Shown: piece by piece, positions 25,793-38,800 of the stretch
Position numbering within the stretch: position 1 is the first letter of the stretch
Layout: every line of letters starts with the position of its first letter
Source of the DNA: Lasioglossum baleicum
Lineage: Eukaryota; Arthropoda; Insecta; Hymenoptera; Halictidae
Assembly: GCF_051020765.1 (NCBI RefSeq)
Contig: NW_027469200.1
Span: 124,001-188,000 of the forward strand
Direction: 5' to 3'
Length of the DNA: 64,000 nt
Position numbers and translations under genes: made by a program
The notes under the pieces: generated by a model
What the model was told of the DNA's origin: nothing
The model's database searches: none
What the model saw: the letters and a program-made list of their open reading frames with translations, nothing else

Positions 25793-27570
25793 TGAAGTAA
25801 AATTGGAATTTATTCTGCGCGGCTCACCGTCTCACCGGCGAGAAGTGGTAGAAGCCACCGTAACAATATAAACAATTGACGCCCCCCCCCCTCATCGAGG
25901 CGCCGTAAACTTATCAAACGTTGCCCAGTCCGCGGCTATCAAATGGATGGGGAGCACTGCTGTTAAGCACAAGTGAAAGATTTTGGATTCGAAGAATTGC
26001 AAGCACGCATTTTCACCACAGGTGTAGCGAAACCTCAGAATAAAGCTGCGCAACCCAATATTTCACCAACACAGAATGGATCCACGCGCAGGATCTCGTT
26101 CTCCAATCGAAGCTGAGATGGACGCGTTCGAGGAATACGCAACCATCCACAAAGGAGGGTATTTCGATTCGTCGGAGAACGACCTGATAATGAAAAATTG
26201 GAATTTATTCTGCAAGGCTCTCCGTCTCACTGCTGAGACGGGGCCGAAGCCTCCGCAAAAATATAAACAATTATCGCCCCCCCCTCAACGGGGCGCCGTA
26301 AAATTATCAAACGTTGACCGGTTCGCGATTATAAAATTTTGGGGATCACTGCTGTAAAGCACAAGTGAAAGCTTTTGGATTCGAAGAATTGCAAGGTGTT
26401 ATTATCACCACTGGTCCAGCGAAACGTGAGAATTAAGCTGTACAATCCAATATTGCACCAACACAGAGTGGAACCCGCGCAGGATTTCGTTCTCCAACCG
26501 AAGCTGAGATGGACGCGTTCGAAGAATACGCGGCCATCAACAAAGGGTATTTCGATTCGTCGGAGGACGACGTGATGAAGTAATATTGGAATTTATTCTG
26601 CGCGGCTCACCGTCTCACCGGCGAGAAGTGGTCGAAGCCACCGTAACAATATAAACAATTGACGCCCCCCCCCCTCATCGAGGCGCCGTAAAATTATCAA
26701 ACGTTGCCCTGTCCGCGGCTATAAAATGGTTGCGGAGCACTGCTGTTAAGCTCAAGTGAAAGCCTTTGGATTCGAAGAATTGCAAGCTCGCATTTTCACC
26801 ACTGGTCTAACGAAATGTGAGAATTAAGCTGTATAACTCAATATTGCACCAACACAGAGTGGAACCACGCGCAGGATCTCGTTCTCCAACCGAAGCAGAG
26901 ATGGACGCGTTCGAGGAATCCGCAACCATCCACAAAGGAGGGTATTTCGGTCCTCGGAGAACGACCTGATAAACAAAAATTGGAATTTATTCTGCAAGGC
27001 TCTCCGTCTCACTGCTGAGACGGGGCCGAAGCCTCCGCAAAAATATAAACAATTATCGTCCCCCCCTCAACGGGGCGCCGTAAAATTATCAAACGTTGAC
27101 CGGTTCGCGATTATAAAATTTTGGGGATCACTGCTGTAAAGCACAAGTGAAAGCTTTTGGATTCGATGAATTGCAAGGTGTTATTATCACCACTGGTCCA
27201 GCGAAACGTGAGAATTAAGCTGTACAATCCAATATTGCACCAACACAGAGTGGAACCCGCGCAGGATTTCGTTCTCCAACCGAAGCTGAGATGGACGCGT
27301 TCGAAGAATACGCGGCCATCAACAAAGGGTATGTCGATTCGTCGGAGGACGACGTGATGAAGTAAAATTGGAATTTATTCTGCGCGGCTCACCGTCTCAC
27401 CGGCGAGAAGTGGTCGAAGCCACCGTAACAATATAAACAATTGACGCCCCCCCCCCTCATCGAGGCGCCGTAAAATTATCAAACGTTGCCCTGTCCGTGG
27501 CTATAAAATGGTTGCGGAGCATTGCTGTTAAGCTCAAGTGAAAGCCTTTGGATTCGAAGAATTGCAAGCT
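25793..27570. repeat. Satellite dimers between blocks
   Basis: A C-type monomer is followed by two A/B dimers. The monomers at 26375 and 27157 are 782 bp apart and both carry GCAAGGTGTTATTATC and an A-type tail with GAGATGGACGCGTTCGAAG. This is ordinary local dimer duplication. Confidence 0.75.
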
Positions 27571-30285
27571 CGCATTTTCACCACTGATCTAACGAAATGT
27601 GAGAATTAAGCTGTATAACTCAATATTGCACCAACACAGAGTGATCCTCGCGCAGGATCTCGTTCTCCAACCGAAGCAGAGATGGACGCGTTCGAATAAT
27701 ACGCGATCATCCACAAAGGGTATTTCGATTCGTCGGTTAACCACGTCATAAAGAAAAGTTGGAATTTGTTCTGCGAGGCTCACCGTCCCACTGGCGAGAC
27801 GGGGCCAAAGCCTCCGCAAAAATATAAACAATTAACGTCTCGCCCCTCATCGTGGCGCGGTAAAATTATCAAACGTTGACCGGTTCGCGACTATAAAAAG
27901 TTTGGGGAGCCTGCTGTAAAGCACAAATGGGAGCTATTGGATTCGAAGAATTGCAAGCTCTTAATATCACCATAGGTCTTGCGAACCCTGAGAATTAAGC
28001 TGTATAACCCAAACTTGCTCCGACATAGAGTGGAACCACGCGCAGGGCCTCGTTCTGCAACCGTAGCAGAGATGGACCCGTTCGAAGAATACGCGACCAT
28101 CCACAAAGGGTATTTCGATTCGTCGGAGCACGACGTGATGAAGTAAAATTGGAATTTATTCTGCGAGGGTCACCGTCTCACCGGCGAGAAGTGGTCGAAG
28201 CCACCGCAACAATATAAACAATTGACGCCGTGATAAAGAATTTGTTCTGCGAGGCTCACCGTCCCACTGGCGAGACGGGGCCGAAGCCTCCGCAAAAATA
28301 TAAATAATTAACGTCTCGCCCCTAATCATTGACCGGCGAGCTCGTATTTTCACCACAGGTCTTGCGAACCCTGAGAAATGAGCTGTATAGCCCAATATTG
28401 CACCAACACAGAATGGATCCACGCGCAGTATATCGTTCTCGAATCGAAGCAGAGATGGACGCGTTCGAGGAATACGCAACCATTCACAATGGAGGGTATT
28501 TCGATCCGTCGGAGAACGACCTGATAAAGAAAAATTGGAATTTATTCTGCGAGGATCACCGTCTCACCGGCGAGAAGTGGTCGAAGCCACCGCAACAATA
28601 TAAACAATTGACGCCGTGATAAAGAATTTGTTCTGCGAGGCTCACCGTCCCACTGGCGAGACGGGGCCAAAGCCCCCGCAAAAATATAAACAATTAACGT
28701 CTCGCCCCTCATCGTGGCGCCGTAAAATTATCAAACGTTGACCGGTTCGCGACTATAAAAAGTTTGGGGAGCCTGCTGTAAAGCACAAATGGGAGCTGTT
28801 GGATTCGAAGAATTGCAAGCTCTTAATATCACCATAGGTCTTGCGAACCCCGAGAATTAAGCTGTATAACCCAAACTTGCACCGACATAGAGTGGAACCA
28901 CGCGCAGGGCCTCGTTCTGCAACCGTAGCAGAGATGGTTCCGTTCAAAGAATACGCGACCATCCACAAAGGGTATTTCGTTTCGTCGGATAACGACGTGA
29001 TGAAGTAAAATTGGAATTTATTCTGCGAGGCTCACCGTCTAACCGGCGAGAAGTGGTCGAAGCCACCGTAACAATATAAACAATTGACGCCCCCCCCCAC
29101 CTCATCGAGGCGCTGTAAAATCATCAAACGTTGCCCTGTCCGCGGCTATAAAATGGTGGGGGAGCACTGCTGTTAAGCACAAGTGAAAGCTTTTGGATTC
29201 GAAGAATTGCAAGCTCGCATTTTCACCACAGGTCTAGCGAAACCTGAGTTTAAGCTGTGCAGCCCAATATTGCACCAACACAGAGTGGATCCAGGCGTAG
29301 GATCACGTTCTCCAACCGAAGCAGAGATGGACGCGTTCGAGGAATACGCAACCATCCACAAAGGAGGGTATTTCGATTCGTCGGGGAACGATCTGATAAA
29401 GAAAAATTGGAATTTATTCTGCAAGGCTCTTCGTCTCACTGCTGAGACGGAGCCGAAGCCTCCGCAAAAATATAAACAATTATCGTCCCCCCCTCAACGG
29501 GGCGCGGTAAAATTATCAAACGTTGCCCGGTCCGCGGCTATAAAATGGTTGGGGACCACTGCTGTTAAGCACAAGTGAAAGCTTTTGGATTCGAAGAATT
29601 GCAAGATCGCATTTTCACCACAGGTCTTGCGGAACCTGAGAATAAAGCTGTGCAGCCCAATATTGCACCAACACAGAGTGGATCCTCGCGCAGGATCTCG
29701 TTCTCCAACCGAAGCAGAGATGGACGCGTTCGAATAATACGCGATCATCCACAAAGGGTATTTCGATTCGTCGGTTGACGACGTGATAAAGAAAAGTTGG
29801 AATTTGTTCTGCGAGGCTCACCGTCCCACTGGCGAGACGGGGCCGAAGCCTCCGCAAAAATATAAACAATTAACGTCTCGCCCCTCATCGTGGCGCGGTA
29901 AAATTATCAAACGTTGACCGGTTCGCAACTATAAAAAGTTTGGGGAGCCTGCTGTAAAGCACAAATGGGAGCTGTTGGATTCGTAGAATTGCAAGCTCTT
30001 AATATCACCATAGGTCTTGCGAACCCTGAGAATTAAGCTGTGGAGCCCAATATTGCACCAACACCGAGTGGAACCACGCGCACGATAGCGTTCTCCAATC
30101 GAACCAGAGATGGACCCTTTCGAAGAATACGCGACCTTCCACAAAGGGTATTTCGATTCGTCGGAGCACGACGTGATGAAGTAAAATTGGAATTTATTCT
30201 GCGAGGCTCACCGTCTAACCGGCGAGAAGTGGTCGAAGCCACCGTAACAATATAAACAATTGACGCCCCCCCCCCTCATCGAGGC
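27571..30285. repeat. Satellite region with CAAATGGGAGCT subtype
   Basis: This stretch holds three monomers of a rarer subtype that reads GCACAAATGGGAGCT where others read GCACAAGTGAAAGCT (near 27922, 28784 and 29961; the first two are 862 bp apart), plus two composite junctions (near 28230 and 28616). 29302-30285 matches 4560-5546 at an offset of 24,756 and 16702-17688 at about 12,614, so a piece of the large block recurs here too. Confidence 0.75.
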
Positions 30286-32238
30286 GCCGTAAAATTATCA
30301 AACGTTGCCCTGTCCGCGGCTATAAAATGGTTGGGGAGCACTGCTGTTCAGCACAAGTGCAAGCTTTTGGATTCGAAGAATTGCAAGCTCGCATTTTCAA
30401 CACAGGTCTAGCGAAACCTGAGAATAAAGCTGCGCAACCCAATATTTCACCAACACAGAATGGATCTATGAGCAGGATCTCGTTCTCCAACCGAAACTGA
30501 GATGGACGCGTTCGAGGAATACGCAACCATCCACAAAGGAGGGTATTTCGATTCGTCGGAGAACGACCTGATAAAGAAAAATTGGAATTTATTCTGCAAG
30601 GCTCTCCGTCTCACTGCTGAGACGGGGCCGGAGCCTCCGCAAAAATATAAACAATTATCGTCCCCCCCTCAACGGGGCGCGGTAAAATTATCAAACGTTG
30701 ACCGGTTCTAGACTATAAAAAGTTTGGGGAGCACTGCTGTAAAGCACAACTGAAAGCTTTTGGATTCGAAGAATTGCAAGCTCTTATTATCACCACAGGT
30801 CTTGCGAACCCTGAGAAATAGGCTGTGTAGCCCAATATTGCACCAACACAGACTGGAACACGCGCAGGATTTCGTTCTCCAAATGAAGCTGAGATGGACG
30901 CGTTCGAAGAATACGCGGCCATCAACAAAGGGTATTTCGATTCGTCGGAGGACGACGTGATGAAGTAAAATTAGAATTTATTCTTCGCGGCTCACCGTCT
31001 CACCGGCGAGAAGTGGTCGAAGCCACCGTAACAATATAAACAATTGACGCCCCCCCCCCATCGAGGCGCCGTAAAATTATCAAACGTTGCCTTGTCCGCG
31101 GCTATAAAATGGTTGGGGAGCACTGCTATTAAGCACAAGTGAAAGCATTTGGATTCGAAGAATTGCAAGCTCGCATTTTCACCACTAGTCTAACGAAATG
31201 TGAGAATTAAGCTGTATAACCCAATATTGCCCCAACACAGAGTGGAACCACGCGCAGCATCTCGTTCTGCAACCGTAGCAGAGATGGACCCGTTCGAAGA
31301 ATACGCGACCATCCACAAAGGGTATTTCGATTCGTCGGAGCACGACGTGATGAAGTAAAATTGGAATTTATTCTGCGAGGGTCACCGTCTCACCGGCGAG
31401 ATGTGGTCGAAGCCACCGCAACAATATAAACAATTGACGCTGTGATAAAGAATTTGTTCTGCGAGGCTCACCGTCCCACTGGCGAGACGGGGCCGAACCC
31501 TCCGCAAAAATATAAATAATTAACGTCTCGCCCCTAATCATTGACCGGCGAGCTCGTATTTTCACCACAGGTCTTGCGAACCCTGAGAAATGAGCTGTGT
31601 AGCCCAATATTGCACCAACACAGAATGGATCCACGCGCAGGATCTCGTTCTCCAACCGAAGCTGAGATGGACGCGTTCGAGGAATACGCAACCATCCACA
31701 AAGGAGGGTATTTCGATTCGTCGGAGAACGACCTGATAATGAAAAATTGGAATTTATTCTGCAAGGCTCTCCGTCTCACTGCTGAGACGGGGCCGAAGCC
31801 TCTGAAAAAATATAAACAATTATCGTCCCCCCCCCCCTCAACGGGCCGCGGTAAAATTATCAAACGTTGACCGGTTCGCGATTATAAAAAGTTTGGGGAG
31901 CACTGCTGTAAAGCACAAGTGAAAGCTTTTGGATTCGAAGAATTGCAAGCTGTTATTATCACCACTGGTCCAGCGAAACGTGAGAATTAAGCTGTACAAT
32001 CCAATATTGCACCAACACAGAGTGGAACCCGCGCAGGATTTCGTTCTCCAACCGAAGCTGAGAAGGTGGCGTTCGAAGAATACGCGGCCATCAACAAAGG
32101 GTATTTCGATTCTTCGGAGGACGACGTGATGAAGTAAAATTGGAATTTATTCTGCGCGGCTCACCGTCTCACCGGCGAGAAGTGGTCGAAGCCACCGTAA
32201 CAATATAAACAATTGACGCCCCCCCCCCTCATCGAGGC
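30286..32238. repeat. ~1,955-bp pentamer, tandem copy 1 of 3
   Basis: Five monomers, one of them the 386-bp composite, form a unit repeated at 32239 and 34195. Matching positions are 30320, 30760 and 31368 against 32273, 32713 and 33322 (offset 1,953-1,954). Private variants shared by all three copies include GGATCTATGAGCAGG, GGTTCTAGACTATA and CGAGATGTGGTCG. The unit boundary is arbitrary. Confidence 0.88.
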
Positions 32239-34194
32239 GCCGTAAAATTATCAAACGTTGCCCTGTCCGCGGCTATAAAATGGTTGGGGAGCACTGCTGT
32301 TCAGCACAAGTGCAAGCTTTTGGATTCGAAGAATTGCAAGCTCGCATTTTCAACACAGGTCTAGCGAAACCTGAGAATAAAGCTGCGCAACCCAATATTT
32401 CACCAACACAGAATGGATCTATGAGCAGGATCTCGTTCTCCAACCGAAACTGAGATGGACGCGTTCGAGGAATACGCAACCATCCACAAAGGAGGGTATT
32501 TCGATTCGTCGGAGAACGACCTGATAAAGAAAAATTGGAATTTATTCTGCAAGGCTCTCCGTCTCACTGCTGAGACGGGGCCGGAGCCTCCGCAAAAATA
32601 TAAACAATTATCGTCCCCCCCTCAACGGGGCGCGGTAAAATTATCAAACGTTGACCGGTTCTAGACTATAAAAAGTTTGGGGAGCACTGCTGTAAAGCAC
32701 AACTGAAAGCTTTTGGATTCGAAGAATTGCAAGCTCTTATTATCACCACAGGTCTTGCGAACCCTGAGAAATAGGCTGTGTAGCCCAATATTGCACCAAC
32801 ACAGACTGGAACACGCGCAGGATTTCGTTCTCCAAATGAAGCTGAGATGGACGCGTTCGAAGAATACGCGGCCATCAACAAAGGGTATTTCGATTCGTCG
32901 GAGGACGACGTGATGAAGTAAAATTAGAATTTATTCTTCGCGGCTCACCGTCTCACCGGCGAGAAGTGGTCGAAGCCACCGTAACAATATAAACAATTGA
33001 CGCCCCCCCCCCCATCGAGGCGCCGTAAAATTATCAAACGTTGCCTTGTCCGCGGCTATAAAATGGTTGGGGAGCACTGCTATTAAGCACAAGTGAAAGC
33101 ATTTGGATTCGAAGAATTGCAAGCTCGCATTTTCACCACTAGTCTAACGAAATGTGAGAATTAAGCTGTATAACCCAATATTGCCCCAACACAGAGTGGA
33201 ACCACGCGCAGCATCTCGTTCTGCAACCGTAGCAGAGATGGACCCGTTCGAAGAATACGCGACCATCCACAAAGGGTATTTCGATTCGTCGGAGCACGAC
33301 GTGATGAAGTAAAATTGGAATTTATTCTGCGAGGGTCACCGTCTCACCGGCGAGATGTGGTCGAAGCCACCGCAACAATATAAACAATTGACGCTGTGAT
33401 AAAGAATTTGTTCTGCGAGGCTCACCGTCCCACTGGCGAGACGGGGCCGAACCCTCCGCAAAAATATAAATAATTAACGTCTCGCCCCTAATCATTGACC
33501 GGCGAGCTCGTATTTTCACCACAGGTCTTGCGAACCCTGAGAAATGAGCTGTGTAGCCCAATATTGCACCAACACAGAATGGATCCACGCGCAGGATCTC
33601 GTTCTCCAACCGAAGCTGAGATGGACGCGTTCGAGGAATACGCAACCATCCACAAAGGAGGGTATTTCGATTCGTCGGAGAACGACCTGATAATGAAAAA
33701 TTGGAATTTATTCTGCAAGGCTCTCCGTCTCACTGCTGAGACGGGGCCGAAGCCTCTGAAAAAATATAAACAATTATCGTCCCCCCCCCCCCCTCAACGG
33801 GCCGCGGTAAAATTATCAAACGTTGACCGGTTCGCGATTATAAAAAGTTTGGGGAGCACTGCTGTAAAGCACAAGTGAAAGCTTTTGGATTCGAAGAATT
33901 GCAAGCTGTTATTATCACCACTGGTCCAGCGAAACGTGAGAATTAAGCTGTACAATCCAATATTGCACCAACACAGAGTGGAACCCGCGCAGGATTTCGT
34001 TCTCCAACCGAAGCTGAGAAGGTGGCGTTCGAAGAATACGCGGCCATCAACAAAGGGTATTTCGATTCTTCGGAGGACGACGTGATGAAGTAAAATTGGA
34101 ATTTATTCTGCGCGGCTCACCGTCTCACCGGCGAGAAGTGGTCGAAGCCACCGTAACAATATAAACAATTGACGCCCCCCCCCCTCATCGAGGC
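32239..34194. repeat. ~1,955-bp pentamer, tandem copy 2 of 3
   Basis: Nearly identical to the preceding unit; the visible difference is mostly C-tract length (13 C at 33781-33793). Matching positions to copy 3 are 32273, 32713, 33322 and 33885 against 34229, 34669 and 35277 (offset 1,955-1,956). Confidence 0.88.
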
Positions 34195-35840
34195 GCCGTA
34201 AAATTATCAAACGTTGCCCTGTCCGCGGCTATAAAATGGTTGGGGAGCACTGCTGTTCAGCACAAGTGCAAGCTTTTGGATTCGAAGAATTGCAAGCTCG
34301 CATTTTCAACACAGGTCTAGCGAAACCTGAGAATAAAGCTGCGCAACCCAATATTTCACCAACACAGAATGGATCTATGAGCAGGATCTCGTTCTCCAAC
34401 CGAAACTGAGATGGACGCGTTCGAGGAATACGCAACCATCCACAAAGGAGGGTATTTCGATTCGTCGGAGAACGACCTGATAAAGAAAAATTGGAATTTA
34501 TTCTGCAAGGCTCTCCGTCTCACTGCTGAGACGGGGCCGGAGCCTCCGCAAAAATATAAACAATTATCGTCCCCCCCTCAACGGGGCGCGGTAAAATTAT
34601 CAAACGTTGACCGGTTCTAGACTATAAAAAGTTTGGGGAGCACTGCTGTAAAGCACAAGTGAAAGCTTTTGCATTCGAAGAATTGCAAGCTCTTATTATC
34701 ACCACAGGTCTTGCGAACCCTGAGAAATAGGCTGTGTAGCCCAATATTGCACCAACACAGACTGGAACACGCGCAGGATTTCGTTCTCCAAATGAAGCTG
34801 AGATGGACGCGTTCGAAGAATACGCGGCCATCAACAAAGGGTATTTCGATTCGTCGGAGGACGACGTGATGAAGTAAAATTAGAATTTATTCTTCGCGGC
34901 TCAACGTCTCACCGGCGAGAAGTGGTCGAAGCCACCGTAACAATATAAACAATTGACGCCCCCCCCCCATCGAGGCGCCGTAAAATTATCAAACGTTGCC
35001 TTGTCCGCGGCTATAAAATGGTTGGGGAGCACTGCTATTAAGCACAAGTGAAAGCATTTGGATTCGAAGAATTGCAAGCTCGCATTTTCACCACTAGTCT
35101 AACGAAATGAAAGAATTAAGCTGTATAACCCAATATTGCCCCAACACAGAGTGGAACCACGCGCAGCATCTCGTTCTGCAACCGTAGCAGAGATGGACCC
35201 GTTCGAAGAATACGCGACCATCCACAAAGGGTATTTCGATTCGTCGGAGCACGACGTGATGAAGTAAAATTGGAATTTATTCTGCGAGGGTCACCGTCTC
35301 ACCGGCGAGATGTGGTCGAAGCCACCGCAACAATATAAACAATTGACGCTGTGATAAAGAATTTGTTCTGCGAGGCTCACCGTCCCACTGGCGAGACGGG
35401 GCCGAACCCTCCGCAAAAATATAAATAATTAACGTCTCGCCCCTAATCATTGACCGGCGAGCTCGTATTTTCACCACAGGTCTTGCGAACCCTGAGAAAT
35501 GAGCTGTGTAGCCCAATATTGCACCAACACAGAATGGATCCACGTGCAGTATATCGTTCTTGAATCGAAGCAGAGATGGACGCGTTCGAGGAATACGCAT
35601 CCATCCACAATGGAGGGTATTTCGATCCGTCGGAGAACGACCTGATAAAGAAAAATTGGAATTTATTCTGCAAGGCTCTCCGTCTCACTGCTGAGACGGG
35701 GCCGAAGCCTCTGCAAAAATATAAACAATTATCGTCCCCCCCCCCTCAACGGGCCGCGGTAAAATTATCAAACGTTGACCGGTTCGCGATTATAAAAAGT
35801 TTGGGGAGCACTGCTGTAAAGCACAAGTGAAACCTTTTGG
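34195..35840. repeat. ~1,955-bp pentamer, tandem copy 3 of 3 (diverges at end)
   Basis: It follows copy 2 closely at first. It then takes the GTATATCGTTC form of the composite monomer (near 35548), which copies 1 and 2 have replaced by the common AGGATCTCGTTC form. After about 35750 it switches to an A monomer with AAACCTTTTGG, as at 2470 and 14611. This is the visible edge of the amplification. Confidence 0.82.
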
Positions 35841-38800
35841 ATTCGAAGAATTGCAAGCTCTTATTATCACCACTGGTCCAGCGAAACGTGAGAATTAAGC
35901 TGTACAATCCAATATTGCACCAACACAGAGTGGAACCCGCGCAGGATTTCGTTCTCCAACCGAAGCTGAGAAGATCGAGTTCGAAGAATACGCGGCCATC
36001 AACAAACGGTATTTCGTTTCGTCGGAGCACGACGTGATGAAGTAAAATTTGAATTTATTCTGCGAGGCTCACCGTCTCACCGGCGAGAAGTGGTCGAAGC
36101 CACCGTAACAATATAAACAATTGACGCCCCCCCCCCTCATCGAGGCGCCGTAAAATTATCAAACGTTGCCCTGTCCGCGGCTATAAAATGGTTGGGGAGC
36201 ACTGCTGTTAAGCACAAGTGAAAGCCTTTGGATTCGAAGAATTGCAAGCTCGCATTTTCACCACTGGTCTAACGAAATGTGAGAATAAAGCTGCGCAACC
36301 CAATATTTCACCAACACAGAATGGATCTATGAGCAGGATCTCGTTCTCCAACCGAAACTGAGATGGACGCGTTCGAGGAATACGCAACCATCCACAAAGG
36401 AGGGTATTTCGATTCGTCGGAGAACGACCTGATAAAGAAAAATTGGAATTGATTCTGCAAGGCTCTCCGTCTCACTGCTGAGACGGGGCCGAAGCCTCCG
36501 CAAAAATATAAACAATTATCGTCCCCCCCCTCAACGGGGCGCGGTAAAATTATCAAACGTTGACCGGTTCGCGATTATAAAAAGTTTGGGGAGCACTGCT
36601 GTAAAGCACAAATGGGAGCTGTTGGATTCGAAGAATTGCAAGCTCTTAATATCACCATAGGTCTTGCGAACCCTGAGAATTAAGCTGTATAACCCAAACT
36701 TGCTCCGACATAGAGTGGAACCACGCGCAGGGCCTCGTTCTGCAACCGTAGCAGAGATGGTTCCGTTCAAAGAATACGCGACCATCCACAAAGGGTATTT
36801 CGTTTCGTCGGAGCACGACGTGATGAAGTAAAATTGGAATTTATTCTGCGAGGCTCACCGTCTAACCGGCGAGAAGTGGTCGAAGCCACCGTAACAATAT
36901 AAACAATTGACGCCCCCCCCCCACCTCATCGAGGCGCTGTAAAATCATCAAACGTTGCCCTGTCCGCGGCTATAAAATGGTTGGGGAGCACTGCTGTTAA
37001 GCACAAGTGAAAGCTTTTGGATTCGAAGAATTGCAAGCTCGCATTTTCACCACAGGTCTAGCGAAACCTGAGTTTAAGCTGTGCAGCCCAATATTGCACC
37101 AACACAGAGTGGATCCAGGAGCAGGATCTCGTTCTCCAACCGAAGCAGAGATGGACGCGTTCGAGGAATACGCAACCATCCACAAAGGAGGGTATTTCGA
37201 TTCGTCGGGGAACGATTTGATAAAGAAAAATTGGAATTTATTCTGCAAGGCTCTTCGTCTCACTGCTGAGACGGGGCCGAAGCCTCCGCAAAAATATAAA
37301 CAATTATCGTCCCCCCCTCAACGGGGCGCGGTAAAATTATCAAACGTTGCCCGGTCCGCGGCTATAAAATGGTTGGGGAGCACTGCTGTTAAGCACAAGT
37401 GAAAGCTTTTGGATTCGAAGAATTGCAAGCTCGCATTTTCACCACAGGTCTTGCGGAACCTGAGAATAAAGCTGTGCAGCCCAATATTGCACCAACACAG
37501 AGTGGATCCACGCGCAGGATCTCGTTCTCCAACCGAAGCTGAGATGGACGCGTTCGAGGAATACGCAACCATCCACAAAGGAGGGTATTTCGATTCTTCG
37601 GAGAACGACCTGATAAAGAAAAATTGGAATTTATTCTGCAAGGCTCTCCGTCTCATTGCTGAGACGGGGCCGTAGCCTCCGCAAAAATATAAACAATTAT
37701 CGTCCCCCCCCCCCCTCAACGGGGCGCGGTAAAATTATCAAACGTTGAACGGTTCGCGATTATAAAAAGTTTGGGGAGCACTGCTGTAAAGCACAAGTGA
37801 AAGCTTTTGGATTCGAAGAATTGCAAGCTGTTATTATCACCACTGGTCCAGCGAAACGTGAGAATTAAGCTGTACAATCCAATATTGTACCAACACAGAG
37901 TGGAACCCGCGCAGGATTTCGTTCTCCAACCGAAGCTGAGAAGGTCGCGTTCGAAGAATACGCGGCCATCAACAAAGGGTATTTCGATTCGTCGGAGGAC
38001 GACGTAATGAAGTAAAATTGGAATTTATTCTGCGCGGCTCACCGTCTCACCGGCGAGAAGTGGTCGAAGCCACCGTAACAATATAAACAATTGACGCCCC
38101 CCCCCTCATCGAGGCGCAGTAAAATTATCAAACGTTGCCCTGTCCGCGGCTATAAAATGGTTGCGGAGCACTGCTGTTAAGCTCAAGTGAAAGACTTTTG
38201 ATTCGAAGAATTGCAAGCTCGCATTTTCACCACTGGTCTATCGAAATGTGAGAATTAAGCTGTATAACTCAATATTGCACCAACACAGAGTGGAACCACG
38301 CGCAGGATCTCGTTTTCCAACCGAAGCAGAGATGGACGCGTTCGAGGAATACGCAACCATCCACAAAGGAGGGTATTTCGATTCGTCGGAGAACGACGTG
38401 ATAAAGAAAAATTGGAATTGATTCTGCAAGGCTCTCCGTCTCACTGCTGAGACGGGGCCGAAGCCTCCGCAAAAATATAAACAATTATCGTCCCCCCCCT
38501 CAACGGGGCGCGGTAAAATTATCAAACGTTGACCAGTTCGCGATTATAAAAAGTTTGGGGAGCACTGCTGTAAAGCACAAGTGAAAGCTTTTGGATTCGA
38601 AGAATTGCAAGCTCTTATTATCACCACTGGTCCAGCGAAACGTGAGAATTAAGCTGTACAATCCAATATTGCACCAACACAGAGTGGAACCCGCGCAGGA
38701 TTTCGTTCTCCAACCGAAGCTGAGAAGATCGAGTTCGAAGAATACGCGGCCATCAACAAAGGGTATTTCGATTCGTCGGAGGACGACGTGATGAAGTAAA

